A stretch of 64,000 bases of DNA from Trujillonella humicola (GCF_046233715.1 NZ_JBJNRJ010000009.1:67094-131093), one strand, 5' to 3'. Shown: positions 43,550 to 52,821, numbered from the stretch's first letter. A program made the numbers and translations. The notes: generated from the letters alone by a model not told the origin.

Positions 43550-44932
43550 ATGAGGCAGGTCTCGCGCCGCGCGCTGGTCGCGGCCGCGGTGGGCAGCGCG
43601 CTGGTCACCGGTTGCACGAGCACCGTCGAGGGCGCGGCGGCGTTCGCCGACCCGGTCACCGACGTCCCCGCGGAGGACTTCCCGATCACCGGGGCCACCG
43701 ACAGCGACGTCGACCGGTACGCCCGCAACGCGCTCGACGACCTGGTCACCTTCTGGGAGCAGGCCTACCCGGAGGCCTACGGGGAGCCCTTCACGCCGCT
43801 GGAGGGCGGGTTCTTCTCGGTCGACTCCGAGGACCTCGACGAGAGCCGCTACCCCGACCACGGCATCGGCTGCCCCGGGTCGCCGACCGATCCGGAGGAG
43901 GTGGCCGGCAACGCCTTCTACGACCCGAACTGCGACGTGATCGCCTTCGACACCGCGCTGCTCGCCGAGCTCGGCGAGGAGTACGGCCCGTTCATCGGAC
44001 CCGCCGTCATGGCCCACGAGATGGGCCATGCCATGCAGTTCCGCTTCGGCTACAACGACTCGTCGATCCAGGACGAGACGCAGGCGGACTGCTTCGCCGG
44101 CGCGTTCACCCGCTGGGTGGCCGACGGCAACGGGGCGCACGTGGCCGTGCGCCGGGCGGAGATCGACCCGGTCGTCCTCGGCTTCCTCGGGCTGCGCGAC
44201 GACGTCGGGTCCGATCCCGAGGACGAGCTCGCCCACGGATCCGGCTTCGACCGGGTGTCGGGCTTCCTGAGCGGCTACGAGGACGGCGTCACCTCCTGCC
44301 GCGACGACTTCGGGACCGACCGCGTGTTCACCCAGGTCCCCTTCACCGAGCAGGAGGACTACGCCAACGACGGCAACGCCCCGTACGGGGACGTCCCCGC
44401 GCTCGTCGAGGCCACGCTGCCGGTCTTCTACGAGTCGTTCGTCGACGGCTTCGAGCCGCCTGCGGTCGAGACCTTCGACGGCACGGCGCCGGACTGCGGG
44501 GACATGGGCGCCGAGGACCGGGACGTGGGGTTCTGCCCGGCCGACGGGACGGTCTACGCCGACGGGACCGACCTGCTGGAGCCCGCCTACGACGACATCG
44601 GCGACTTCGCCGTCGTCACGGCGATCGCGCTGCCCTACGCCGAGGCCGCCCGTGCCGCGCTCGGCCTGCCGACCGGCACCCCCGAGGCCACGGTCTCGGC
44701 CGTCTGCCTCACCGGCACCTACACGGCGCGGGTCTTCTCCGGCGACTTCTACGACCCCGGGGAGCAGGCGGGGGTCCTGCTCAGCCCGGGCGACGTGGAC
44801 GAGGCGGTCCTGTTCCTGCTCGCCTACGGGCAGACCGCAGCCGTCCTGCCCCACACCGACGCGACCGGGTTCGAGCTGGTCGGCGCCTTCCGCGCCGGCT
44901 TCCTCCAGGGCGCCGGGTCCTGCGGGCTCTGA
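43550..44932 (+). CDS. Neutral zinc metallopeptidase-like lipoprotein, copy 1
   Basis: A 460-residue secreted lipoprotein. The signal MRQVSRRALVAAAVGSALVTGC has a lipobox Cys22 and a twin-arginine-like start. The protease core has HEMGH at residues 156-160 (VMAHEMGHAMQ) and the third zinc-ligand region ETQADCFAGAFTRW, as in putative neutral zinc metallopeptidases of the YpfJ type. From about residue 270 a second, Cys-containing region (FDGTAPDCGDMG, VCLTGTYTARVF) has no recognised fold. Substrate is unknown. The gene is the first of three paralogues in tandem, all on the plus strand. Confidence 0.8.
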   Translation: MRQVSRRALVAAAVGSALVTGCTSTVEGAAAFADPVTDVPAEDFPITGATDSDVDRYARNALDDLVTFWEQAYPEAYGEPFTPLEGGFFSVDSEDLDESRYPDHGIGCPGSPTDPEEVAGNAFYDPNCDVIAFDTALLAELGEEYGPFIGPAVMAHEMGHAMQFRFGYNDSSIQDETQADCFAGAFTRWVADGNGAHVAVRRAEIDPVVLGFLGLRDDVGSDPEDELAHGSGFDRVSGFLSGYEDGVTSCRDDFGTDRVFTQVPFTEQEDYANDGNAPYGDVPALVEATLPVFYESFVDGFEPPAVETFDGTAPDCGDMGAEDRDVGFCPADGTVYADGTDLLEPAYDDIGDFAVVTAIALPYAEAARAALGLPTGTPEATVSAVCLTGTYTARVFSGDFYDPGEQAGVLLSPGDVDEAVLFLLAYGQTAAVLPHTDATGFELVGAFRAGFLQGAGSCGL

Positions 44933-45002
44933 GCCGGCGGCACCCGGCCCCCCACCAGGAGGACTCGGCGCGAGATTCGGCACCACGGCGGACCGCGCTC
45001 GT

Positions 45003-45072
45003 GCATCATGTGCCGGCTCGCGAACGGACCGCCCGCGGGGCGGCGAACCCCAGTAGACGAGGACGACGCTCC
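45003..45072 (+). promoter_or_regulatory. Conserved 5' region of metallopeptidase gene 2
   Basis: GCATCATGTGCCGGCTC, then AGACGAGG and ACGACGCTCC just before the ATG, matching the region upstream of copy 1. The duplication therefore included the upstream region. Confidence 0.5.
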
Positions 45073-46467
45073 ATGAGGCAGGTCTCGCGCCGCGCGATGG
45101 TCGCGGCAGCGGTGGGCAGCGCGCTGCTCGCCGGTTGCACCAGCAGCATCGACGGCACCGCGAACCCGCCGGTGACCGACGCGACGGCCGACGAGTTCCC
45201 GATCGTGGGAGCGACCGACAACGAGGTCGACCGGATCGCGCGCAACGCCTTCCTCGACCTCAACACCTTCTGGACCCAGGCGTTCCCGGAGTACTTCGGC
45301 GAGGACTTCCTGCCGCTGCAGGGCCCCTACTCCTCGGTCGACACCGACGACATCGACTACGGCCAGTACCCGGAGGACACGGGCATCGGCTGCGAGCGAT
45401 ACCCGGTCGACCCGGCCGAGGTGGAGATGAACGCGTTCTACCACTACGGCTGCGACGTCGTCGCCTACGACCGGCCGTTCATCGCCAGCCAGATGGAGCA
45501 GTTCGGCCCGTACATCAACTCCGCGATCATGGCGCACGAGTTCGGGCACCTGCTGCAGGGCCCGCTGGACGAACCCGCGGGCCGCATCGGCCGCTTCACC
45601 GACATCACGATCTACCTCGAGACCCAGGCCGACTGCCTCGCCGGCGCATTCACCGCGTGGGTCGTGGCCGGCAACGCCGAGCACACGACCGTGCGGGTCG
45701 AGGACCTCGACCGGGTCATCACCGGCTTCGTGGAGCTGCGCGACCCGGTCGGCCTGACCGACGTGGACGTCCAGGGCGCCCACGGGTCCGGCTTCGACCG
45801 CGCCTCGGCCTTCTACGAGGGCTACACCGACGGCGTGGCCGCCTGCCGGGACAACTACGAGGTGGGCGCGCGCGTCTTCACCGTCGCGGACTTCGCGTCG
45901 CAGGAGGACTACGACAACGAGGGCAACGCGCCCTACGCCGACCTGCCCGGCATCATCAACGGCTCCCTGCCGGTGTACTTCGACACCTGGGTGGACGGCT
46001 TCTCGGCCCCCTCCCTGGCCACCTTCGACGGCACGGCCCCCGACTGCGGGGACCTGGGCGCCCAGGACCTCGACCTGGGCTGGTGCGAGGCGGACAACAC
46101 CGTCTACGTCGACGAGACCGACCTGCTGCAGCCGGCATACGAGGAGATCGGCGACTTCGCCGTGGCGACGGCGTTCGCCCTGCCCTACGCGCAGGCCGTC
46201 CGGGCGCACCTGGGCCTGGCTCCCGACGACACCACGGCGACGGTCTGCCTCACCGGCGCCTACACCGCGGCCTTCTTCAACGGGGACTTCCAGGAGAACA
46301 CCACGCTCAGCCCGGGCGACGTCGACGAGGCGATCCAGTTCCTCCTCACCTACGGCCAGACCGAGAGCGTGCTGCCCGACGTCGACGCCACCGGTTTCGA
46401 GCTGGTCGGGGCCTTCCGCGCCGGCTTCCTCGGGGGGCCGGGCGCCGCTCCCTGCGGCATCCAGTAG
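45073..46467 (+). CDS. Neutral zinc metallopeptidase-like lipoprotein, copy 2
   Basis: A 464-residue paralogue of the preceding gene, collinear over its whole length. Its signal differs from copy 1 only slightly and again has lipobox Cys22. Zinc motif HEFGH is at residues 155-159 (IMAHEFGHLLQ), with ETQADCLAGAFTAW as third-ligand region. The C-terminal extension with FDGTAPDCGDLGAQ and VCLTGAYTAAFF is kept. The first 20 codons are nearly identical to those of copy 1, whereas the mature parts have diverged, which suggests selection or conversion at the signal peptide. A strong hairpin follows. Confidence 0.8.
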   Translation: MRQVSRRAMVAAAVGSALLAGCTSSIDGTANPPVTDATADEFPIVGATDNEVDRIARNAFLDLNTFWTQAFPEYFGEDFLPLQGPYSSVDTDDIDYGQYPEDTGIGCERYPVDPAEVEMNAFYHYGCDVVAYDRPFIASQMEQFGPYINSAIMAHEFGHLLQGPLDEPAGRIGRFTDITIYLETQADCLAGAFTAWVVAGNAEHTTVRVEDLDRVITGFVELRDPVGLTDVDVQGAHGSGFDRASAFYEGYTDGVAACRDNYEVGARVFTVADFASQEDYDNEGNAPYADLPGIINGSLPVYFDTWVDGFSAPSLATFDGTAPDCGDLGAQDLDLGWCEADNTVYVDETDLLQPAYEEIGDFAVATAFALPYAQAVRAHLGLAPDDTTATVCLTGAYTAAFFNGDFQENTTLSPGDVDEAIQFLLTYGQTESVLPDVDATGFELVGAFRAGFLGGPGAAPCGIQ

Positions 46468-46492
46468 CCGCAGGACCGCGCAGCGCGGTTGC

Positions 46493-46529
46493 CGTCCCAC
46501 CGTCGCGGGCACCCCGCGACGGTGGGACG
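46493..46529 (+). terminator. 17-bp perfect hairpin at the copy 2/copy 3 junction
   Basis: Bases 46493-46509 pair perfectly with 46513-46529 around a CAC loop, 26 bases after the stop of metallopeptidase copy 2. The GTG start of copy 3 lies inside the right arm, so the hairpin may both end one transcript and occlude translation of the next gene. Confidence 0.75.
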
Positions 46530-47451
46530 TCCTGGTTCCGGGGTCCGGCGCCGGGGCGGCGCCGGTCCCGCCGCCGTTCTCGCTGCCGTGGCCGCCGGCC
46601 TGCTGCTGTCGGGGTGCGTGGTGACGCTCGGCGGCGCGCCGCGGGCCGCCGAGCCGCGGCCACCGGACGTGCCCGACGGCGCGATCACCGTGGTCGGCAC
46701 CGACGGCGGTCCGGTGGACCAGCTGGCCACCAACGCGCTCGCCGACCTGGAGACCTACTGGGCCCGGACCCTGCCCGACGTCTTCGGCGTCGACCTCGAG
46801 CCCCTGCGGGGCGGCTTCTTCAGCGTGGACCCCGACGACGCCGACCCCGCCGACTACCCCGACGGCGTCGGGTGCGGCGCCGAGCCGGCCGCGCTGGCGG
46901 ACAACGCCTTCTACTGCCAGGCCGGGCGCGTCGCGAACTCCGACTCGATCAGCTGGGACCGCGCCTTCCTCGGCGCGCTCGCCGAGGACTCCGGGCGCTT
47001 CCTGCCGGCGCTGGTGATGGCGCACGAGTACGGCCACGCGATCCAGGCGCGGGTCGGCCACCCCCGGACGTCGATCCTCACCGAGACGCAGGCCGACTGC
47101 TTCGCCGGCGCCTGGACCGCCTGGGTGGCCGCCGGCGAGGCCGGGCACACCCGGATCCGCGAGGTGGAGCTGGACCAGGTGCTCGGCGGTTACCTCCAGC
47201 TGCGCGACCCGGTCGGCACCGGGCAGTTCGAGGAGCAGGCGCACGGCTCCTTCTTCGACCGGGTCTCCGCGTTCCAGGAGGGCTTCGACGCCGGCGCCGA
47301 GGCGTGCCGCGACGAGTTCGGTCCCGGCCGGCCGTTCACCCAGCGGGAGTTCAGCGACGCCGACCTGGCGACCGGCGGCGACGGCTTCGAACTGGTCGAC
47401 CTCTTCCGCAACGGCTTCCTGCAGGGCGCCTCCGCCTGCAACGTCTCCTGA
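46522..47451 (+). CDS. Neutral zinc metallopeptidase-like lipoprotein, copy 3 (short form)
   Basis: About 309 residues. Signal VRRRGGAGPAAVLAAVAAGL ends in lipobox LLSGC (Cys32 from this start). Zinc motif HEYGH at about residue 168 (VMAHEYGHAIQ) and ETQADCFAGAWTAW follow. The Cys-containing region of about 120 residues seen in copies 1 and 2 is missing, and the shared end DGFELVDLFRNGFLQGASAC follows directly, so it is either the ancestral short form or an internal deletion. The start is uncertain: GTG at 46522 lies inside a hairpin, and a TTG at 46489 lies before it. Confidence 0.75.
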   Translation: MGRPGSGVRRRGGAGPAAVLAAVAAGLLLSGCVVTLGGAPRAAEPRPPDVPDGAITVVGTDGGPVDQLATNALADLETYWARTLPDVFGVDLEPLRGGFFSVDPDDADPADYPDGVGCGAEPAALADNAFYCQAGRVANSDSISWDRAFLGALAEDSGRFLPALVMAHEYGHAIQARVGHPRTSILTETQADCFAGAWTAWVAAGEAGHTRIREVELDQVLGGYLQLRDPVGTGQFEEQAHGSFFDRVSAFQEGFDAGAEACRDEFGPGRPFTQREFSDADLATGGDGFELVDLFRNGFLQGASACNVS

Positions 47452-47480
47452 GAGGTGTGCGTGTCGCGACCAGCGGCCGG

Positions 47481-47541
47481 CCCCCTCGCAGGGCTCCGCC
47501 GCGAGCGTGCGAGCGGTGGGGGGCGAGGGGGTCCTTCGTCA
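47481..47541. terminator. Stop-proximal hairpin repeat, copy D (metallopeptidase 3 / ybbN)
   Basis: CCCCCTCGC at 47481-47489 pairs with GCGAGGGGG at 47523-47531. The minus-strand reading begins with the TGA of the thioredoxin-TPR gene followed by CGAAGGACCCCCTCGCCCCC. The enclosed part has CCGCTCGCACGCTCGCGG. It separates two convergent genes. Confidence 0.8.
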
Positions 47542-48504
47542 GTAGAGGGCGAGCATCAGCTGGCGGCGCGCGGCGGCCACCCGCGGGTCGTCGTCGCCGA
47601 CGACCGCGAACAGCTCGACCAGGTGCTGGCGGGCGGCGTCGCGGTCGTCGCCGGCGGTGCGCCGCACCGTGTCGACCAGCCGGGCGAACGCGCCCTCGAC
47701 GTCGCCGGTGCCCAGCAGGAAGTCGGCGGCGCGGGTCTGCGCGGCGACGTCGTCCGGGGCGGCGTCGGCCAGCGCCAGCGCGTCGGGGCCGGCGGCGTCG
47801 GCGCGCTGGAACAGCTGCACCTGGCGCAGGGCGAGGCCGGCCACCGGGTGGTCGGGCTCCTCGGCCAGGATCGCCTGGTAGGCCGTCTCGGCGGCGGCCA
47901 GGTCGCCGCGCTCGAGGGCGGCCTCGGCGGCGTCCAGCCGCGGGTCCTCGGGCTCCTGCGGCTCGCCCTCGCCGCCGGGGACCGCGCCGCCGGTGGTGGC
48001 ACGGACCAGCTCGGTGACGAACTGGCGGGCCTGCTCCTCGGGGATCGCACCGGTGAACTCGGCCACCAGCTGCCCCTGCCACACGGCCTTCACCGCCGGG
48101 ATCCCCTGCACCCGCAGGCCCTGGGCCAGCGCCGGGTTGGCGTCGACGTCGACCTTCGCGAGCACCCAGGAGCCACCGCCCTCGGCGGCCAGTCGCTCGA
48201 GAACCGGCGACAGCTGCTTGCACGGCCCGCACCACTCGGCCCACAGGTCCAGCACGACCGGCACCTGGAAGGAGCGGTCGAGGACCTCGCTCTGGAACGT
48301 CGCCTCCGTGACGTCCACGACGGCCGCGCCCGGGGCCCCCGCCGGGGCGGCGGCGCTGGGTGGCGGGGCGGCCTGGGCGCGGGCGGCGGCCTCGGACCGG
48401 GCCTTGACGGCGGCCAGGTCGACGGCGCCGGACATCGCGGCGGCCAGCTGTGCCTGCTGGGCCTGCGCGCGGGGGTCGGGACGTCCGGGGCGGGAGGGCT
48501 GCAT
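47539..48504 (-). CDS. Thioredoxin-TPR co-chaperone, YbbN/CnoX-like
   Basis: A 321-residue protein. An Ala/Gln-rich N-terminus precedes a thioredoxin domain, about residues 60-170, with VVLDLWAEWCGPCKQLSPVL (intact CxxC), followed by TPR-like helices (AEAALERGDLAAAETAYQAIL and DFLLGTGDVEGAFARLVDTV). E. coli CnoX/YbbN guards substrates for GroEL and DnaK against oxidation; the intact CxxC here suggests real redox activity. Position between glgB and the thiolase/mce genes corresponds to M. tuberculosis Rv1324. ATG start; the stop is inside the hairpin repeat. Confidence 0.9.
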   Translation of the reverse strand: MQPSRPGRPDPRAQAQQAQLAAAMSGAVDLAAVKARSEAAARAQAAPPPSAAAPAGAPGAAVVDVTEATFQSEVLDRSFQVPVVLDLWAEWCGPCKQLSPVLERLAAEGGGSWVLAKVDVDANPALAQGLRVQGIPAVKAVWQGQLVAEFTGAIPEEQARQFVTELVRATTGGAVPGGEGEPQEPEDPRLDAAEAALERGDLAAAETAYQAILAEEPDHPVAGLALRQVQLFQRADAAGPDALALADAAPDDVAAQTRAADFLLGTGDVEGAFARLVDTVRRTAGDDRDAARQHLVELFAVVGDDDPRVAAARRQLMLALY

Positions 48505-48551
48505 GCCCCGATGATCCCACCCCGCACCCGGTCGCGGCGCCCGTGCCCTGC

Positions 48552-50024
48552 TCAGGCCACGGGGGCCGGGCGCAGCGCCGGCACGGTCCGCAGGCCGAAC
48601 ACCTCGCGCAGCGCGACCCTGGCCGCGTTGTCGCCGCACATGCCGTGCACCGCCGGCCCGGGCGGCGTGGCGGCCGAGGCGAGGTAGATGCCCTCGAGCG
48701 GGGTCCGGTAGGTGTTCCAGCGCGGCACCGGGCGGGCCAGCATCTGGCGCAGCGACGCCTCGCCGTTGGAGATGTCGCCGCCCACGTGGTTGGGGTTCCA
48801 GGCCTCCATCTGCCGCGCGTCCTTGGTCGCGCGCGCCACGATCGTGTCGCGGAAACCGGGAGCGAAGCGCTCGATCTGCGCCTCGATGGCCTCGGTCATG
48901 TCGACGTCGGAGGCGTGCGGCACGTGCACGTAGGCCCAGAAGACGTGCTCGCCGCCGGGCGCACGCGTCGGGTCGACCACGGTCGGCTGCACCGCCAGCA
49001 CGTACGGCTTCTCCGCCGGCCGGCCGTGCGCCGGGCCCTCCTCGCCCGCCATCGTCTCGGCGAGGGTGCCGGCCACGTGGATGGTCCCGGCCCGCCGGAC
49101 GTCGGGGTTCGCCCACGGCACCGGCTCGGACAGCACCCAGTCGATCTTGAAGACGCCGGGGCCGTGCTTGTACCGGGACACCCAGCGGCGGTAGCCGTCG
49201 TGCACCCGGTCGCCGGCCATCCGCACGAACGCCCGGGGGCTCGTGTCCAGCAGGACCGCCGGCACGCCCTCGAACTCGCGCAGGTCGGTCACCTCGTGGC
49301 CGGTGACCAGCTCCCCGCCCTGCTGCTCGAACGCCGTGACCATCGCGTCGGCGAGCTCCTGGGACCCGCCCTCGACCAGCGGCCAGCCGCCGTGGTGGGC
49401 CAGCATCCCGAGCAGCATGCCCAGCGCGGAGGTCAGCGGTCGGGCCAGGTCGAGCATCCCGTGCGCGGCAGCGCCGGCGAGCAGCGCCTGCCCCTCGTCC
49501 GTGTCGAAGTTGCGCCGGGCCAGCCACCGCACGTTCGGCAGGCCGGTCAGCCCGAACCGCGCGACCTGCAGCGGGCTGCGGGTGGGCAGCCGGCGCAGCA
49601 TGCTGGTGAGGAAGAAGTCGACGACGTCCTCCCGGTGCTCGACCAGCGGCTCGAAGAGCCGGCGGTAGGCCGCCGCGTCCTCACCCAGGCCATCGGCGGT
49701 CTCCTCCAGCGACCGCCGGGCGACCGCGGCGCGGCCGCCGTCGAGCGGGTGGGCGTAGCAGACCTCGGGGTGCACCAGCCGCACGCCCCGGCTCGCCAGG
49801 TCGAACTCGCGGAAGAACGGCGAGACCGCGGCCATCGGGTGCACGGTCGAGCAGACGTCGTGGCGGACGCCGGAGCTGATCAGCTCCTCGGTGCGCATGC
49901 CGCCCCCGGGGCGGTCCGCCTGCTCGACGAGCTGGACGCGCAGGCCCGCGGCCGACAACCGCAGCGCCGCGGCCAGCCCGTTGGGTCCTGCTCCGACGAC
50001 GACGGCGTCCGGCTCGGTGCTCAC
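48552..50024 (-). CDS. FAD-dependent oxidoreductase, phytoene desaturase/PYROXD2-like
   Basis: A 490-residue flavoprotein beginning DAVVVGAGPNGLAAALRLSAAG, a Rossmann dinucleotide-binding motif, and PGGGMRTEELI just after it. The C-terminal FAD motif IYLASAATPPGPAVHGMCGDNAA closes the fold. It belongs to the NAD(P)/FAD-dependent amine oxidase/desaturase group, resembling PYROXD2. No carotenoid genes are nearby, so a carotenoid role is unlikely from context. Its substrate is unknown. GTG start; 80 bases from meaB on the same strand. Confidence 0.85.
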   Translation of the reverse strand: MSTEPDAVVVGAGPNGLAAALRLSAAGLRVQLVEQADRPGGGMRTEELISSGVRHDVCSTVHPMAAVSPFFREFDLASRGVRLVHPEVCYAHPLDGGRAAVARRSLEETADGLGEDAAAYRRLFEPLVEHREDVVDFFLTSMLRRLPTRSPLQVARFGLTGLPNVRWLARRNFDTDEGQALLAGAAAHGMLDLARPLTSALGMLLGMLAHHGGWPLVEGGSQELADAMVTAFEQQGGELVTGHEVTDLREFEGVPAVLLDTSPRAFVRMAGDRVHDGYRRWVSRYKHGPGVFKIDWVLSEPVPWANPDVRRAGTIHVAGTLAETMAGEEGPAHGRPAEKPYVLAVQPTVVDPTRAPGGEHVFWAYVHVPHASDVDMTEAIEAQIERFAPGFRDTIVARATKDARQMEAWNPNHVGGDISNGEASLRQMLARPVPRWNTYRTPLEGIYLASAATPPGPAVHGMCGDNAARVALREVFGLRTVPALRPAPVA

Positions 50025-50086
50025 CGTGCCATCCTCGCCGAGCGGTTCCCGGGCTGCGCCCCGGAGCAGCCCAAGAGCAGCCCCGG

Positions 50087-50108
50087 AGCTGGTTCAGAGC
50101 TGGTTCAG
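50087..50108 (-). repeat. 11-bp tandem repeat at the meaB stop
   Basis: GAGCTGGTTCA occurs twice in a row, the second copy covering the meaB stop codon on the minus strand. Probably a slippage duplication. Confidence 0.6.
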
Positions 50109-51136
50109 AGCTGCGCGAGCAGCTCGTCGGCAGCCCTGAACGGGTCGCTCCGCCCGGCCACGACCTGCGCGGCGAGCGAGTCCAGGGCCGCGGAGCCGCG
50201 GACGTCACCCATCCGCTCCCGCAGCCCGGCGAGCGCGATCGCCTCGATCTCGCGGGCGGCCCGCTCGGTGCGCCGTCGCCGGCCCTCCCCCGAGGCCTCG
50301 AGCCACGCGGCGTGGGCGTCGAGCTGCTCGAGGACGCCGTCGATGCCGTTGTCGGTGTCGCGGCTGGCCACCGTCCGGCAGATCGGCGGCCGCCACCGGC
50401 CCGGCCCGTCGTGCCGGCCGCCGAGGGACTGCATCGACCGCAGGTCCCGCACGGTCTGCGCGGCGCCGTCCCGGTCGGCCTTGTTGACCACGAAGACGTC
50501 GGCGATCTCCAGGATCCCGGCCTTGGCCGCCTGGATGCCGTCGCCCATCCCGGGCGCGACCAGCACCAGCGTCGTGTCGGCCAGCGAGGCGATCTCCAGC
50601 TCGGACTGCCCGACGCCGACGGTCTCGACGAGGACGACGTCGCAGCCGGCCGCGTCGAGCACCCGCAGCGCCTGGGGCGTCGCCCACGAGAGACCGCCCA
50701 GGTGCCCGCGGGAGGCCATCGAGCGGATGTAGACGCCGCGGTCACCCGCGTGGTCCTGCATCCGCACGCGGTCGCCGAGCAGCGCGCCGCCGGAGAACGG
50801 CGACGACGGGTCGACCGCGAGGACCCCCATGCGCAGGCCCCGCGCGCGCAGCGCCCGCACCAGGGCCGTGGTCGTCGTCGACTTGCCGACACCGGGCGAG
50901 CCGGTCAGCCCGATGACCCGCGCGGAGCCGGTGTGCGGGGCCAGCGCCGCGGCGACCTCGCGCAGCGCGGGGCTCGCGTCCTCGACCAGCGAGATCAGCC
51001 GGGCGACCGACCGGGGGTCACCGGCGCGGGCGCCCTCGACGAGCGCGGGGACGTCGACCGCGCGCCGGCCCCGCCTCCCCGGGGGGACGGCGGGACCGGG
51101 CGTCTGTACCGCGGTGCCCTCGACGGCCCCGCTCAC
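50105..51136 (-). CDS. meaB: Methylmalonyl-CoA mutase-associated GTPase MeaB
   Basis: A 343-residue G-protein chaperone that guards adenosylcobalamin-dependent methylmalonyl-CoA mutase and controls cofactor loading. Walker A VIGLTGSPGVGKSTTTTALV, switch-like LAVDPSSPFSGGALLGDRVR, VLVETVGVGQSELEIA and VFVVNKADRDGA are present. The mutase itself is not in the window. The GTG start overlaps the thiolase stop as GTGA, tying the two genes together. A 20-residue Pro/Gly-rich leader precedes the conserved region. Confidence 0.95.
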   Translation of the reverse strand: MSGAVEGTAVQTPGPAVPPGRRGRRAVDVPALVEGARAGDPRSVARLISLVEDASPALREVAAALAPHTGSARVIGLTGSPGVGKSTTTTALVRALRARGLRMGVLAVDPSSPFSGGALLGDRVRMQDHAGDRGVYIRSMASRGHLGGLSWATPQALRVLDAAGCDVVLVETVGVGQSELEIASLADTTLVLVAPGMGDGIQAAKAGILEIADVFVVNKADRDGAAQTVRDLRSMQSLGGRHDGPGRWRPPICRTVASRDTDNGIDGVLEQLDAHAAWLEASGEGRRRRTERAAREIEAIALAGLRERMGDVRGSAALDSLAAQVVAGRSDPFRAADELLAQL

Positions 51137-52329
51137 GCCCCGGCGGGTGCGGGGACGTGCAGGACCAGCGCGTCGCCCTGGCCGCCGCCGCCGCACAGGG
51201 CGGCGGCGCCGACACCGCCGCCGCGGCGGCGCAGCTCCAGGGCGAGGTCGAGCACGATGCGGGCGCCGCTCATGCCGACCGGGTGGCCCAGCGCGATGGC
51301 GCCGCCGTTGGGGTTGACCCTCTCCGGGTCGATGCCGAGCTCACGGGTGGAGACGATGCCGACCGCGGCGAAGGCCTCGTTGAGCTCGACCAGGTCCAGG
51401 TCGGTGGGGTCGATGCCCTCGCGCTCGCAGGCCTTCTTGATGGCCCGCGAGGGCTGGGACTGCAGCGTGGCGTCCGGCCCGGCGACCACGCCGTGCGCAC
51501 CGATCTCGGCGAGCACGGTGCAGCCCAGCTCGGCGGCCTTGGCCGCGCTCATCACGACCACCGCGCAGGCGCCGTCGGAGATCTGCGACGCCGTCCCGGC
51601 GGTGATGGTGCCGTCCTTCGCGAACGCCGGCCGGAGCTTGGCCAGGCTCTCCACGGTGGTGTCGGCGCGGATGCCCTCGTCCTCGCGGAACTCGATCGGG
51701 TCGCCCTTGCGCTGCGGGATCAGCACGGGGGTGATCTCCTCGTCGAAGACGCCGTTCTTGGCCGCGCGCGCGGCCTTCTGGTGGCTCTCGGCGGCGAAGG
51801 CGTCCTGCTCCTCGCGGGTCAGCTGGTAGCGGCTGTTGGCCTGCTCGGTGAGCACGCCCATCGCGACCTGGTCGAAGGTGTCCGACAGCCCGTCGTGGGC
51901 CATCGAGTCCACCAGCGTGGAGTCGCCGTACTTCGTGCCCGTCCGGCCGCTCATCAGCAGGTGCGGCGCCTGCGTCATCGACTCCATGCCGCCGGCGACC
52001 ACGACGTCGAACTCACCGGCGCGGATGAGCTGGTCGGCCAGGGCGATCGCGTCGATGCCGGACAGGCACACCTTGTTGAGCGTGAACGAGGGCACCGACA
52101 TCGGGATGCCACCGGCCACCGCGGCCGGGCGGGCGGGGTTCTGCCCGGCACCGGCCTGGATGACCTGGCCCATGATCACGTAGTCGACCTGGTCGCCGGA
52201 GATGCCGGCCCGCTCGAGCGCCGCCTTGATGGCGATCCCGCCGAGGTCGGCGGCCGAGAAGTCCTTGAGCGAGCCGAGCAGCCGGCCCATCGGCGTGCGC
52301 GCGCCGCTGACGATGACCGAACGGGACAT
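51133..52329 (-). CDS. Acetyl-CoA C-acetyltransferase (thiolase)
   Basis: A 398-residue thiolase with nucleophile Cys88 in FTLNKVCLSGIDA, the NEAFAAVG region, GGAIALGHPVGMSGAR (His) and the second cysteine in ALCGGGGQGDALV. It condenses two acetyl-CoA or cleaves 3-ketoacyl-CoA. Its place next to mce matches M. tuberculosis fadA4 (Rv1323)-Rv1322A. In an ethylmalonyl-CoA pathway a thiolase of this type makes acetoacetyl-CoA. ATG start; coupled to meaB downstream. Confidence 0.94.
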   Translation of the reverse strand: MSRSVIVSGARTPMGRLLGSLKDFSAADLGGIAIKAALERAGISGDQVDYVIMGQVIQAGAGQNPARPAAVAGGIPMSVPSFTLNKVCLSGIDAIALADQLIRAGEFDVVVAGGMESMTQAPHLLMSGRTGTKYGDSTLVDSMAHDGLSDTFDQVAMGVLTEQANSRYQLTREEQDAFAAESHQKAARAAKNGVFDEEITPVLIPQRKGDPIEFREDEGIRADTTVESLAKLRPAFAKDGTITAGTASQISDGACAVVVMSAAKAAELGCTVLAEIGAHGVVAGPDATLQSQPSRAIKKACEREGIDPTDLDLVELNEAFAAVGIVSTRELGIDPERVNPNGGAIALGHPVGMSGARIVLDLALELRRRGGGVGAAALCGGGGQGDALVLHVPAPAGA

Positions 52330-52709
52330 GGGTGCCTCCAGATACGCCGGGCGCCCACGCTGGCGACCGGGCCGGTGGGGCCGGCCGGGGTGGGCTCGCC
52401 GCTCCGGCCGGGTGGGCTGATCCAGAGCTTAGGACGCCTCGTGCGGCGAGCGGACCGGTCCGGCGGCGACTGTGCCCCGCGACACACCGCCCGCCCGCCC
52501 GGGCCCACCGCCCCGGTGGCGAGCGACGGGAGGCGGGCCGGGCGGCATCGGCGCCCCGCGGGCCGGGCGGCATCGGCGCCCCGCACGCCGGGCCGGTCGA
52601 CACCGCGCTGCCGGGGCCTCCCGCCCGGTGACGCCCGGCCGGGGCGGGGGGGCGGGGGCCCGCGGGGGGGGCCACCCGCACTCAGGGGGCTGTAGGAGAG
52701 GTGGAGGTT
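52330..52709. other. Intergenic region upstream of the thiolase, with a 25-bp tandem repeat
   Basis: No gene is supported here. Two adjacent 25-bp copies lie at 52533-52582 (GCGGGCCGGGCGGCATCGGC then GCCCC). The region must hold the thiolase promoter, but no clear motif was found. Sequence close to the gap, from about 52640, is G-rich and may be unreliable. Confidence 0.6.
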
Positions 52710-52813
<104 letters not shown>

Positions 52814-52821
52814 CACTCCCT

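Noticed and set aside
48552..50024. Carotenoid biosynthesis assignment for the FAD oxidoreductase
   Set aside because: No crtB, crtE or other carotenoid gene is nearby; similarity is only at the level of the wider flavoprotein family.
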